From: Colivicinus sp963607765
GTDB lineage: Bacteria; Bacillota_I; Bacilli_A; Erysipelotrichales; Erysipelotrichaceae
Length of the DNA: 26,158 bases
Assembly: GCA_963607765.1 (NCBI GenBank)
Contig: CAVDDT010000036.1
Location: forward strand, 1 to 26,158
Direction of reading: 5' to 3'
The notes under the pieces: model-generated
What the model was told of the DNA's origin: nothing
Databases searched by the model: none
The model's input: the letters and a program-made list of their open reading frames with translations, nothing else
Program-made: the position numbers and the translations under genes
In this document: positions 1 through 7,664 of the stretch, piece by piece
Layout: the number at the start of each line of letters is the position of its first letter
How positions within the stretch are numbered: the first letter of the stretch is position 1

Positions 1-27
1 AAAATTTTGCACAAAATCATACATAAA

Positions 28-53
28 AACACGCCTTCAATTGAAAGCGTGTT
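28..53 (-). terminator. Terminator of the secA-prfB operon
   Basis: The arms 28-40 and 41-53 form an almost perfect inverted repeat with one mismatch (35/46). Read on the minus strand the hairpin is followed by a run of T (A25-A29 on the plus strand). It lies just past the prfB stop codon. Confidence 0.8.
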
Positions 54-57
54 GATT

Positions 58-1156
58 TTATATTTGACTTTTTAGATAAGCAAACAAGAACTTGCTTATA
101 TCGCCATCCATTACTTTGTTAATGTTGCCCTCTTCCTCATTAGTACGGTGGTCCTTAACAAGCGTATATGGACAGAAAACATAAGACCTAATTTGTGAAC
201 CCCATTCAATCTTCTTTTGTTCACCCTTTAAAGCTCTTTTCTCTGCTTCCCTTTCCTCAATAGCTCTTTGGTATAGCTTACTTTTTAAAACAGCCATACA
301 CTTTTCTCTATTAAGAATTTGGCTTCTTTCAGATTGCGAGAAAGCCACAATGCCGGTTGGAATATGCCTAATTCTAACAGCGCTATCTGTCTTATTGATA
401 TGCTGGCCACCAGCGCCAGAAGAACGCATAGTATCAACTTCTAAATCCTTGTCATCAATTTGAATATCAATTTCATCATTAAATTCAGGAGTAACTTCTA
501 CACTCGCAAAACTTGTGTGTCTTCTACTATTGGCATCAAATGGTGAAATACGAACTAGTCGATGTACACCGCTTTCACCTTTTAAATAGCCATAAGCTAG
601 ATCGCCTTTAATAAGTACACTGCAAGATTTTAGGCCAGCTTCATCACCATCTTCATAATCGATTACTTCAAACCCATAACCATTTTTTTGAGCATATCTT
701 TGGTACATCCTAAAAAGCATGGCTGCCCAATCCTGTGACTCAGTGCCACCAGCTCCTGGATGAATTTCAAGAATTGCATTAGCATGATCATAATCATTAG
801 CTAAAAGAACCTGCATCTCAAAATCAGCAAAATTCTTTTGAGCTTCATCATATTCCTCATTTACAAGCTCAAACAAATCAGGATCAGGATTATTAGATAA
901 TTCATCAATCGAATCCTTTAAATCATTTAAAGAATTTTCATTCTTCTTATAAGTGCTCAAAAGATTCTTATCAATATTTGCTTCCTTGATAACCTTTTGG
1001 GCATTCTTGGTATCATTCCAAAAACCCTCGCTTGCCTGAAGAGCTTCAGCATCATTAATTTTCTTCTCTAACTTAGCTAAGTCAAAGAGAGTCGCCTAAA
1101 TCTTTTAACTTCTTTAAAGAAGTGTTTAGGCCTTGTTTCATTTCATATATTTCCAT
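58..1156 (-). CDS. prfB: Peptide chain release factor 2, with programmed +1 frameshift
   Basis: Release factor 2 recognises UGA and UAA stop codons and triggers peptide release on the ribosome. The stop-recognition tripeptide SPF is at 538-546 and the catalytic GGQ (context SSGAGGQHIN) at 403-411. A scan for open frames finds only 300 residues starting at a TTG at 960, but the gene clearly begins further up. From ATG 1156 a 24-codon frame (MEIYEMKQGLNTSLKKLKDL, then GDSL) runs into CTT TGA C at 1087-1081. Slipping +1 there continues as DLAKLEKK into the long frame, giving 365 residues, normal for RF2. This is the classic autoregulatory frameshift: low RF2 delays termination at UGA and favours the shift. 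The usual SD-like stimulator AGGGGG is only weakly matched (AGGCGA). The ATG lies one base after the secA stop, so the two genes form an operon. Confidence 0.95.
1081..1087 (-). promoter_or_regulatory. prfB: prfB +1 frameshift site CTTTGAC
   Basis: The minus strand reads CTT TGA C with an in-frame UGA at codon 25. The zero frame before it and the +1 frame after it both match RF2 sequence. The preceding bases GGCGACTCT are a weaker Shine-Dalgarno stimulator than the canonical one. Slippage of the Leu tRNA from CUU to UUU is the known mechanism in the family. Confidence 0.92.
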
Positions 1157-1157
1157 A

Positions 1158-3491
1158 TTATTTCTTAGTCTCTACCTTTACTTTATTGCAAATTGTAACA
1201 ATATCATTAGAAATAGAATTCATCATTTCCTCAAACAATTCATAGCCCTCTTCTACATAAGCTTGTAGAGGGTTATTTTGAGCATAACCTCTAAGTCCAA
1301 TGCCATCTCTTAACTTAGACATGACATCAATATGGTTTACCCAAGCTCTATCAATTGTGCGAAGAGCTACATTCTTTTCAAATTCATTCATTACTTTCTT
1401 AGGAATAGGCGCAATCTTATTCTCATATTCACCAAAAGTAATTTCAACCAATCTATTAACACATTCTTCTTTATCAAGATTGTTGATGCCATTAACATCA
1501 ACGCTGCTTCCAAGAACATTTAACGCATCGACAACACCATTGTAGTCAACTACATCCTTCTTGCCTTCATGATTAATATTCTCATTAACAACTCTTTCCA
1601 TAACTCTTCTAAACATATTTTCAATTACAGAATGAATATCTTCATTTTCAAGAATATAGTTTCTTTGTGCATACATCGTCTCTCTTTGAAGACGCATTAC
1701 ATCATCATAATCAAGAAGAGCCTTACGGGCATCAAAGTTAATACCCTCAACTCTTTTTTGAGCACTAGAAATAGCCTTAGAAACAGTCTTATTCTCAATA
1801 GGCACATCACCCATTTGTTGGAATAGACCCTGCATTCTATCACTACCAAATCTAACCATCAAATCATCTTGTAAAGAAACATAGAATCTAGAATAACCAG
1901 GATCGCCTTGTCTACCAGATCTACCTCTTAATTGGTTATCAATACGTCTTGACTCATGTCTTTCACTACCAAGAACTGCTAAACCACCAAGTTCTTTAAC
2001 GCCCTCACCAAGCTTAATATCAGTACCTCTACCAGCCATGTTAGTCGCAATAGTAACGGCACCCTTTTGACCAGCCTTAGCGATAATCTCTGCTTCTCTA
2101 GCATGGTTCTTCGCATTTAATACTTCATGTCTAATTCTTCTTTCTTTAAGCATTCTAGAAAGAAGTTCACTTGTCTCAACCGAAATAGTACCAACCAAAA
2201 CTGGTTGTCCTTTTTCATGAAGCTCTTTTACTTCATTAATTAAAGCCTCATATTTAGCTCTTTTAGTGCCAAAAATTAAATCGGGTTCATCTTTTCTTAA
2301 AACTGGTCTATTAGTAGGAATCTCAACAACTCTCATATTATAAATAGACAAGAATTCCTCTTCCTCAGTCTTAGCAGTACCAGTCATACCAGCAAGCTTA
2401 TTGTATAATCTAAAGAAATTCTGATAAGTAATAGTAGCCATTGTAACAGTCTCTTGTTTAATAGGTACATTCTCTTTAGCTTGAATAGCTTGATGTAAAC
2501 CATCAGACCATTCTCTACCAGGCATCTTTCTACCGGTATTTTGGTCAACAATGATAACTTGATTCTCTTCTACTACATAATCAACATCATTATGCATAAT
2601 GTAGTTAGCCTTTAATGCTTGAGCAATATAGTGAACCAAAGAAGCATTCTCAGGATTATAGATATTATCTACCTTAAAATACTTTTCAGCCTTGCTGATG
2701 CCCTCTTCAGTTAATTGGATATTCTTGCCCTTAACATCAATCTCATAATCTTCATTTTCACTTAGTTTTTTAACAAACTTATCTGCATTAACATACAAAT
2801 TAGCAGTTTGTCTTGTACTACCAGAAATAATTAAAGGTGTTCTAGATTCATCAATTAAAATAGAGTCAACTTCATCGACTAACGCAAAATTTAAATCTCT
2901 TAAAACCCTATCTTCAATTCTAGTAACCATGTTATCTCTTAGATAATCAAAGCCGACTTCTGAACAAGTGCTATATGTAATATCACATAAATAAGCTTTT
3001 CTCTTCTCAGCAGCAGTCATAGATCTTAAGTTAACACCAACAGTCAAACCTAAGAAAGTATGAATTCTACCCATCCACTCAGCATCTCTTTGAGCTAAGT
3101 ATTCATTTACCGTAATAACATGAACACCCTTTCCTTCTAAGGCATTTAAATAAACAGCCATAACAGAAGTTAAAGTCTTACCTTCACCAGTCTTCATTTC
3201 AGCAATATCGCCTCTATGCATTACACATGCACCCTCTAACTGGCAGAAGTAAGGATATTCACCAATTACTCTTTTAGCAGCTTCTCTAGCTACCGCAAAA
3301 GCTTCACACATAATATCATCTAAAGTCTCGCCATTTTTTAAACGATCTCTAAATTCTTGTGTTTTAGCCTTTAGCTGCTCATCACTTAAAGCAGCCATTG
3401 TATCCGCAAAAGAAAGAGTAGGAGTAACTTGATTCTCTACTTCCTTCAATATTTTTTTATCTGTGTTAAACAAATTGTCAAAAAATCCCAT
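1158..3491 (-). CDS. secA: Preprotein translocase ATPase SecA
   Basis: SecA is the motor ATPase that drives unfolded preproteins through SecYEG. Visible features: Walker A MKTGEGKT (residues 99-106), DEVD Walker B (about 206-209), the preprotein-crosslinking region, motif IATNMAGRGTDIKLG, the arginine-rich motif ERHESRRIDNQLRGRSGRQG, and the helical scaffold and wing domains that follow. At 777 residues it is shorter than the 840-900 usual for Bacillus or E. coli SecA: it stops after the helical domains and lacks the C-terminal linker and the Cys-rich zinc-binding SecB-contact tail. This is common in low-GC Gram-positives without SecB. The start is supported by AGAGG about 7 bases upstream. 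It is co-transcribed with prfB (one-base gap). The surface proteins in this window would be its clients. Confidence 0.97.
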   Translation of the reverse strand: MGFFDNLFNTDKKILKEVENQVTPTLSFADTMAALSDEQLKAKTQEFRDRLKNGETLDDIMCEAFAVAREAAKRVIGEYPYFCQLEGACVMHRGDIAEMKTGEGKTLTSVMAVYLNALEGKGVHVITVNEYLAQRDAEWMGRIHTFLGLTVGVNLRSMTAAEKRKAYLCDITYSTCSEVGFDYLRDNMVTRIEDRVLRDLNFALVDEVDSILIDESRTPLIISGSTRQTANLYVNADKFVKKLSENEDYEIDVKGKNIQLTEEGISKAEKYFKVDNIYNPENASLVHYIAQALKANYIMHNDVDYVVEENQVIIVDQNTGRKMPGREWSDGLHQAIQAKENVPIKQETVTMATITYQNFFRLYNKLAGMTGTAKTEEEEFLSIYNMRVVEIPTNRPVLRKDEPDLIFGTKRAKYEALINEVKELHEKGQPVLVGTISVETSELLSRMLKERRIRHEVLNAKNHAREAEIIAKAGQKGAVTIATNMAGRGTDIKLGEGVKELGGLAVLGSERHESRRIDNQLRGRSGRQGDPGYSRFYVSLQDDLMVRFGSDRMQGLFQQMGDVPIENKTVSKAISSAQKRVEGINFDARKALLDYDDVMRLQRETMYAQRNYILENEDIHSVIENMFRRVMERVVNENINHEGKKDVVDYNGVVDALNVLGSSVDVNGINNLDKEECVNRLVEITFGEYENKIAPIPKKVMNEFEKNVALRTIDRAWVNHIDVMSKLRDGIGLRGYAQNNPLQAYVEEGYELFEEMMNSISNDIVTICNKVKVETKK

Positions 3492-3515
3492 AGTAAAAAC
3501 CTCTTTTACTTGTAT

Positions 3516-3521
3516 ATTGTA
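3516..3521 (-). promoter_or_regulatory. Candidate -10 of the secA-prfB promoter
   Basis: TACAAT on the minus strand lies about 25 bases upstream of the secA start, just ahead of its AGAGGT ribosome site (3499-3506). No good -35 is seen at 16-18 bases, so the assignment is tentative. Confidence 0.35.
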
Positions 3522-3592
3522 CCATAGTTATAATAAAGACCCTGTTAATTGAGTGTTAAATAGAAATATAATTAGATTCACTCTTGAGCAAT

Positions 3593-3790
3593 CTATACGT
3601 TCTCTAAATTTTCCAAGCCCTCTTTAGCTAATTCACCTATCTTAAAAATTAAATCCTTTTCATGTAAAAACATAATCCTTGATACTCTAGCAGTGTAAGC
3701 TAATCTAAGATTAGCTTGTTCCTGATGTGTTATCGAAATATCGTAAGGGTCATTTTTTCTTACTTTATGCTTAGCTATTTTAACAGCTAT
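3593..3790 (-). pseudogene. Unidentified coding scrap, no start codon
   Basis: An open minus-strand frame of about 60 codons ends at TAG 3595-3593 and reads, near its end, FLHEKDLIFKIGELAKEGLE. It has protein-like composition (basic N-part, amphipathic helix at the end), but the only in-frame ATG is at 3673, leaving 26 residues without a visible ribosome site. Upstream the frame closes at a stop near 3790. I do not recognise the family. A decayed 3' end of a former gene is the simplest reading; a small real gene with a non-ATG start is less likely. Confidence 0.25.
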
Positions 3791-3826
3791 TTAAAACGAA
3801 GTTCAAAGATTTATGAGAATGAAAAA

Positions 3827-3970
3827 AGTAGTAATTTTCTTTCTCGTCCCATCATCGCAAGTGATGGCGATGAAATAGTAACTACTACTTCTAACCAAAG
3901 CATCTCACAAATTGTTCAAAGCATCAACAAAGAAACAAGACAGGATTGTGTAAAATGGTTGGGGAATTAA
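3827..3970 (+). pseudogene. Unidentified coding scrap on the plus strand
   Basis: A plus-strand frame ending at TAA 3968-3970 carries a protein-like tail (…FLSRPIIASDGDEIVTTTSN… and …INKETRQDCVKWLGN). The frame stays open back to a TTG at 3716, but its first half is antisense to the other scrap and looks like shadow sequence. No ribosome site is seen. Two small hairpins (catcgc/gcgatg around 3855-3874, and agtagta-type arms) lie inside. I do not recognise the family. The stretch 3541-4279 as a whole holds no gene I would defend. Confidence 0.2.
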
Positions 3971-3971
3971 A

Positions 3972-4030
3972 AAAGCGATATTCCTTTATAATGAAGTCTG
4001 GAAAACACACTAGAAAGGATATATCGCTTT
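3972..4030. repeat. Imperfect inverted repeat, 16/17-bp arms
   Basis: The arm 3972-3987 (aaagcgatattccttt) is the reverse complement of 4014-4030 except for one inserted base, enclosing 26 bases. It sits between two decayed coding scraps and ahead of a truncated small frame, as expected for the end of a mobile element or a miniature inverted-repeat element. A regulatory hairpin is an alternative. Confidence 0.5.
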
Positions 4031-4033
4031 ATT

Positions 4034-4147
4034 ATGATAACACATCAACTAGGCTTATCTGGTATGCGGGATTTATTACTTCCCTTATCTACTAGCTTCG
4101 ACTCTTTTACTTTTCCCAGGTTTATAGAGAATATAGCTAAAAGTAGT
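4034..4147 (+). pseudogene. Truncated small ORF, 37 aa, likely remnant
   Basis: ATG 4034 begins MITHQLGLSGMRDLLLPLST and stops at TAG 4145-4147 after 37 codons. AAAGGA lies about 14 bases upstream within the right arm of the inverted repeat. Directly before the stop is a run of five A (4139-4143); removing one base would extend the frame to a TAG at 4191-4193 with plausible coding sequence (AKSSEENELIRRYSKIVD). This looks like a frameshifted N-terminal stub of a longer gene, perhaps a transposase. I cannot name the family. Confidence 0.3.
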
Positions 4148-4198
4148 GAAGAAAATGAATTGATTCGAAGATATTCGAAAATTGTAGATTAGTTTTAA

Positions 4199-4240
4199 AG
4201 GGGCTGTTAGAAATTCTTCATTTTTTAACAGCCCCTTGAA
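4199..4240 (+). terminator. Strong hairpin, terminator-like
   Basis: AAGGGGCTGTTA is matched by TAACAGCCCCTT about 15 bases later, a perfect GC-rich stem with a loop rich in T. It follows the truncated ORF. Such ggggctgtt hairpins commonly close insertion-sequence transposase genes, which fits the idea of an element remnant here. There is no strong T-run after the stem on either strand, so efficient termination is not assured. Confidence 0.5.
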
Positions 4241-4279
4241 TTGCGTGATATCACTTCCTTACTTCATTTAGCACAAGAA

Positions 4280-5860
4280 CTATTCCCCGGATTTGCCATA
4301 GTTAGATAGATATCTAGCACTAGGATCGGACACCTTGCAACCATCCCAGCTTTGGTTAGGAAGCCAATAATCCTTAATCAATTCTCCTTTTCCCTTAAAA
4401 TACTTTTCAAAAATATCTCTATATAATAAAGATTCTTTAGTATAAGGCGCGCAATATGAATATTCTTTATATTTCTTAATAGCTTCTTCATCAGAATAAA
4501 CCTTATCTGCATATTCTTTTAAATCATCCACTAAAGAATGCCCTACCGCATCAGAGAACGCTGCTTTGTCTCTAAATAAAATACTTTCAGGAAGAATCTT
4601 ATCTTTTTCAAACGCATGTCTTAGTAAATACTTGCCCATATGATAAGTATTCATCTTTAAAGAAGGATTAATACTCATAACATATTCCGCAAACTTAATA
4701 TCACCAAAAGGAACTCGAGATTCCATTGAGTTAGCACTAATGCATCTATCAGCTCTTAAAACATCATACATGTATAGTTCTCTAATTCTCTTTTCCGCCT
4801 CTTTTTGAAACTCATCTGCACTTGGGGCAAAATCAGTATACTTATAGCCAAATAATTCATCAGATATTTCGCCCGTAAACAACACTTTCGCATCGCTTGT
4901 TTCATGAATTCCCCTACAAAGAAGATACATGCCAATACTAGCTCTAATAGTAGTAATGTCCCATGTCTCAAGCGCCTTAATAACTTCATCTAAAGAAGAA
5001 ATGACATCATCTTTACTAATAATAATCTCATGGTGCTCACTACCAATATAATCAGCTACTTGTTTAGCATACTTTAAGTCAATCGCATCAACGTCCATAC
5101 CAATTGAATATGTTTTAATTGGCTTATCAGAATATTTTTGGGCAATCGCACACACCAAAGATGAATCAAGCCCTCCACTAAGTAAGTAGGCAACTGGCGC
5201 ATCTGCATCCATTCTTTTTTTAACGCCGTCTATTAAATAATCATGAATTTTACTACAAACAGTTTCTAAATCATCTTCACTATACTTAGAAACCTCTTCG
5301 ATCTTGTTGTAGTAATAAAATTTATCATCCATAAAATAAGTACCAGGCAAAAATGGTTTAATTTCATCGCATATAGGCATTAAACTTTTTACTGTGGAAC
5401 CAAAACATACTTTATGATTCCTAGTGTATCCATAGAATAATGGTCTAATACCAATAGGATCTCTACTTGCAATCCACTTTTTACTCTTTGCATCATATAT
5501 GCACATCGCATATTCAGCATCAAGCCTTTTAAACATCTCTAGTCCATATTTATCAAACAAAGGAAGAATAAGCTCACAATCACTACCGGATTTAAAAGAA
5601 TAATCCTTGCTTAATTCCTCTTTTATCTTTCTAAAGCCATATAGTTCACCATTACATACAGAAGCACTACCATCCATTGTAAATGGCTGCATGCCCTCTT
5701 CACTAAGGCCCATTATTGAAAGTCTCGCAAAGCCCATAAGGCCACCGCCAACCTCAATAATTCTGCAATCATCAGGTCCTCTATCACTTAAAGTTTCTAG
5801 TCCTTTTTTAAAGTCCTCAATCTTTGTTTCCTTATCAGTAGAAATTAAAATACCACACAT
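4280..5860 (-). CDS. asnB: Asparagine synthase (glutamine-hydrolysing)
   Basis: The enzyme converts aspartate, glutamine and ATP to asparagine in the cytosol. The N-terminal class II glutaminase domain has the catalytic Cys directly after the initiator Met (MCGI) and the substrate motifs SDRGPDD and CNGELYG. The C-terminal synthetase domain has the pyrophosphate loop SGGLDSS. I place the start at ATG 5860: an upstream in-frame GTG at 5866 is only three bases from the AGGAG ribosome site and would bury the Cys, whereas ATG 5860 sits nine bases after AGGAG. Length is 526 residues, near the 500-555 of AsnB proteins. The gene lies behind a T-box leader and a good sigma-A promoter, so expression should rise when uncharged tRNA-Asn accumulates. 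No partner gene is co-transcribed. Confidence 0.95.
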   Translation of the reverse strand: MCGILISTDKETKIEDFKKGLETLSDRGPDDCRIIEVGGGLMGFARLSIMGLSEEGMQPFTMDGSASVCNGELYGFRKIKEELSKDYSFKSGSDCELILPLFDKYGLEMFKRLDAEYAMCIYDAKSKKWIASRDPIGIRPLFYGYTRNHKVCFGSTVKSLMPICDEIKPFLPGTYFMDDKFYYYNKIEEVSKYSEDDLETVCSKIHDYLIDGVKKRMDADAPVAYLLSGGLDSSLVCAIAQKYSDKPIKTYSIGMDVDAIDLKYAKQVADYIGSEHHEIIISKDDVISSLDEVIKALETWDITTIRASIGMYLLCRGIHETSDAKVLFTGEISDELFGYKYTDFAPSADEFQKEAEKRIRELYMYDVLRADRCISANSMESRVPFGDIKFAEYVMSINPSLKMNTYHMGKYLLRHAFEKDKILPESILFRDKAAFSDAVGHSLVDDLKEYADKVYSDEEAIKKYKEYSYCAPYTKESLLYRDIFEKYFKGKGELIKDYWLPNQSWDGCKVSDPSARYLSNYGKSGE

Positions 5861-5878
5861 ATACACAATCTCCTAAAA

Positions 5879-6124
5879 TAAAAAACAGTCAATCATCAAG
5901 GGACGAAAGACTGTGTATTCCGCGGTACCACCCAAATTACCAAATAGGTCACTTAATCTACTAACATAGACGATAACTATAACGTGTTATTTACGTTGTC
6001 TCCTACTATTGTTTCAGAAACAAGGCTCAAAGGTGTTCTTTCACCAATCATTGATGTAGGCTTTCACCATACCCTACTCGCTAAATCACTTACTTAGTTA
6101 CGCTCCTTATCAAAGCTGATAACT
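5879..6124 (-). promoter_or_regulatory. T-box riboswitch leader of asnB, Asn specifier
   Basis: The minus strand carries the T-box TGGGTGGTACCGCGG at 5934-5920, a stem I with base helix AUAAGG/CCUUGU and the UUUGAG half of a kink-turn, and a terminal region with GGTGAAAGCC. In the specifier loop the pattern G-AAC-ACC-UUUGAG gives AAC (6037-6035), an Asn codon, in agreement with the gene downstream. The terminator stem ACAGTC/GACTGT (5914-5885) with an inner UCGUC/GAUGA helix is followed by TTTTTTATTTT. The known mechanism is that uncharged tRNA pairs with the specifier and the T-box and stabilises the antiterminator. Confidence 0.93.
5881..5914 (-). terminator. Regulated terminator of the asnB T-box leader
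   Basis: Arms 5909-5914 and 5885-5890 with an inner five-pair helix and a CCTT loop, followed on the minus strand by a run of T, just ahead of the asnB ribosome site. The competing antiterminator uses the T-box at 5920-5934. Confidence 0.85.
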
Positions 6125-6126
6125 AA

Positions 6127-6155
6127 TTTATATAACTAATGATAAATTGAGTCAA
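6127..6155 (-). promoter_or_regulatory. Sigma-A promoter of the asnB leader
   Basis: -35 TTGACT (6155-6150) and -10 TATAAA (6132-6127) are separated by exactly 17 bases on the minus strand. Transcription would start near 6120, directly at the 5' side of T-box stem I. Confidence 0.8.
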
Positions 6156-6165
6156 TAACTTTCAG

Positions 6166-6195
6166 AAATAATTTTCATTATAATGAAAATTATTT
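6166..6195. terminator. Perfect 30-bp AT-rich palindrome after yoeB
   Basis: Positions 6166-6180 are the exact reverse complement of 6181-6195. The palindrome begins on the last base of the yoeB stop codon and ends about 10 bases from the asnB -35. It is almost all A and T with TTTC/GAAA ends, so it may act as a weak terminator for the toxin operon or as a protein-binding site. Confidence 0.5.
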
Positions 6196-6458
6196 CATTT
6201 ATCTCTATAATGACTTCCACATTGATAAACCTCTAAATTATCATCGTTGATTCTAAAAACAATTCTATTTTTACTATCAATTCTTACGCTATAGTATTCG
6301 CGTAAATCTCCCTTTAGCCGTTCTAATTTGCCAGAACAGTTATAGCCATTTCTACTAATGTCATCTAATAATTTGTTTATTTTCTTTAAAGTTTTCTTAT
6401 CTTGAAATTGCCAACGCAAATATTCTTGCCACGCTTCATCTTCCCATAATATCTTCAT
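6195..6458 (-). CDS. yoeB: YoeB-family toxin (ribosome-dependent mRNA endoribonuclease)
   Basis: YoeB toxins cleave mRNA in the ribosomal A site. The 87-residue protein aligns with E. coli YoeB without gaps over the active site: Glu46, Arg59, Arg65, His83 and Tyr84 are all present at the same numbers, so the toxin is probably active. The start ATG overlaps the antitoxin stop (TAATG), so the two are translationally coupled, with antitoxin first. The 3' end runs into a perfect palindrome. Repression by the toxin-antitoxin complex is expected from the family. Confidence 0.93.
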   Translation of the reverse strand: MKILWEDEAWQEYLRWQFQDKKTLKKINKLLDDISRNGYNCSGKLERLKGDLREYYSVRIDSKNRIVFRINDDNLEVYQCGSHYRDK

Positions 6459-6715
6459 TAATCAATATCGATTAAATCGTGTTCTTTAAGAGTACTCTTT
6501 CCACCATTCACATCATTGACCCTTCTTTTAAGTTCCGCAATATTTTCTTTACTATAAAAAGGATCTGCCGTTAACTCAAAAGGAATTCTCTTTTCTCTAG
6601 CAACCTTCTTTAAAAAAATCGTGATAGCACCAGACATACTTAATCCAATTTCATTAAGTGTAGACTCTGCGCTATTTTTAATATCATCATCAATTTTTAA
6701 ACTAATTTGTGCCAT
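6458..6715 (-). CDS. relB: RelB/DinJ-family antitoxin
   Basis: An 85-residue protein. Residues 1-50 (ISLKIDDDIKNSAESTLNEI, then GLSMSGAITIFLKKVAREKRIPFEL) form the ribbon-helix-helix DNA-binding fold typical of RelB/DinJ. The C-terminal acidic tail (YSKENIAELKRRV…HDLIDID) should wrap and neutralise the toxin. DinJ-type antitoxins usually accompany YafQ, but pairing with YoeB toxins is also common in Bacillota. AGGAG lies six bases upstream of ATG 6715. The complex probably represses its own promoter through the TAGTA repeats just upstream. Confidence 0.9.
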   Translation of the reverse strand: MAQISLKIDDDIKNSAESTLNEIGLSMSGAITIFLKKVAREKRIPFELTADPFYSKENIAELKRRVNDVNGGKSTLKEHDLIDID

Positions 6716-6731
6716 ATTTTACTCCTATATC

Positions 6732-6766
6732 TAGTAATATACTATATTTTTACTACTATTATACTA
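6732..6766 (-). promoter_or_regulatory. Candidate toxin-antitoxin promoter/operator
   Basis: TAGTAATATACTA (6732-6744) is a perfect inverted repeat of TAGTA, and further TACTA/TAGTA copies follow at 6751-6766. The minus strand also reads TATAAT within this block. Ribbon-helix-helix antitoxins bind such short inverted repeats over their promoters; the binding is inferred. Confidence 0.45.
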
Positions 6767-6797
6767 CCGATTTACTATCTCCTTTCTATTTTTCACC

Positions 6798-6836
6798 ATT
6801 AACTAAAAGTTAATACCCTATAAACAAAATGTTAAT
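6798..6836. repeat. GTTAAT repeats in the divergent relB/regulator spacer
   Basis: ATTAAC (6798-6803) and GTTAAT (6809-6814) are inverted around five bases, and a third GTTAAT follows at 6831-6836, 22 bases (two turns) after the second. The spacer 6716-6980 holds no gene. It may contain binding sites for a two-turn-spaced dimer. Confidence 0.3.
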
Positions 6837-6930
6837 AGACAAAATTAAATTATTGGTGCACTCGTAATACCCCAATATGTTATTGCGAAAAAAATTCAAA
6901 ATTCCTACCCCTTTTAAAAAATCACCATAA

Positions 6931-6964
6931 TTTCAGTTTCACGCTAAGTAGATACTGCAATAAT
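6931..6964 (+). promoter_or_regulatory. Candidate promoter and response-regulator half-site of the two-component operon
   Basis: TTTCAGTTTCA (6931-6941) differs by one base from the 11-bp repeat TTTCAGGTTCA found before the ABC operon. A possible -35 TTTCAC (6937-6942) and -10 AATAAT (6959-6964) are 16 bases apart. Only one copy is present here, so this is suggestive only. Confidence 0.35.
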
Positions 6965-6980
6965 AAGATTAGGAATAAAT

Positions 6981-7664
6981 ATGCGTATATTGATTGCGGA
7001 AGACGAAGAAAGCATAGCTAAGGCATTAAAGGTAATGCTTAATAGAGAACGATATTCAACAGATGTCGTTTTTAATGGCAATGATGCCCTAGACTATATT
7101 AAACAAAATACATATGATGCCCTAGTGTTAGACATCATGATGCCAGGTCTTGATGGCATAAAAGTCCTTAAGCAAATACGACAGCTTGGAATCAAAACGC
7201 CAACTTTATTTCTTAGTGCCAAAGCTGAAGTAAGTGACAAAGTTGCAGGCTTAGATGCAGGAGCTGATGACTATCTCCCCAAACCTTTTCAGACTGCTGA
7301 ATTTCTTGCTAGAGTAAGAGCTCTAGTTAGAAGAAGCTGTAACTATGAAGAATCGCTTCTAAGCTTTGGAAACACCACTCTTGATAAGAATCAATATCTT
7401 CTTAAGACAAAAGAAAGTGAGATTCGTTTAAATAATAAAGAATATCAATTAATGGAAGTGTTTTTCAGAAACCCTAAGAATGTCTTTTCAAGTGAGCACT
7501 TAATGGACACCATATGGTGTGATAGTGATACTTCAATCGATGTTGTATGGACATACATTGGTTTTCTTAGAAAAAAACTAAAACAAATTAATTCTAATAT
7601 TGAGATACAAACTGTAAGAGGTGCAGGCTATGCACTAGAGGAAAAACATGTTAAAGAAAATTAG
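6981..7664 (+). CDS. OmpR-family response regulator
   Basis: A 227-residue DNA-binding response regulator. The receiver domain (1-115) has the acidic pair Glu7/Asp8, the phosphoacceptor Asp51 (LVLDIMMPG), Ser79 and Lys101 (YLPKPF). The C-terminal winged helix (about 130-222) ends with the typical VRGAGYALEE. AGGA lies six bases before ATG 6981. The last 17 bases overlap the kinase gene, so both are co-translated. Proteins of this family bind tandem direct repeats with 11-bp spacing. Such a repeat lies before the ABC operon at 15313-15334 and a near-copy before this gene, so both may be targets (inference). Confidence 0.95.
   Translation: MRILIAEDEESIAKALKVMLNRERYSTDVVFNGNDALDYIKQNTYDALVLDIMMPGLDGIKVLKQIRQLGIKTPTLFLSAKAEVSDKVAGLDAGADDYLPKPFQTAEFLARVRALVRRSCNYEESLLSFGNTTLDKNQYLLKTKESEIRLNNKEYQLMEVFFRNPKNVFSSEHLMDTIWCDSDTSIDVVWTYIGFLRKKLKQINSNIEIQTVRGAGYALEEKHVKEN

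Noticed and set aside
58..960. Truncated 300-residue prfB starting at a TTG
   Set aside because: The missing N-terminus is present upstream across a CTTTGAC +1 frameshift site and restores the normal 365 residues.
1300..1826. Plus-strand ORFs inside secA
   Set aside because: They are antisense to an intact, highly conserved gene and resemble no protein.
3716..3970. 84-residue plus-strand protein starting at TTG
   Set aside because: The first half is antisense to another coding scrap, there is no ribosome site, and only the tail looks protein-like, so it was kept as a possible remnant only.
4756..4989. 77-residue minus-strand ORF inside asnB
   Set aside because: It is a shadow frame of asnB with no ribosome site.
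5879..6160. tRNA gene before asnB
   Set aside because: The hairpins and the TGGGTGGTACCGCGG element are those of a T-box leader, and no tRNA cloverleaf or CCA end is visible.
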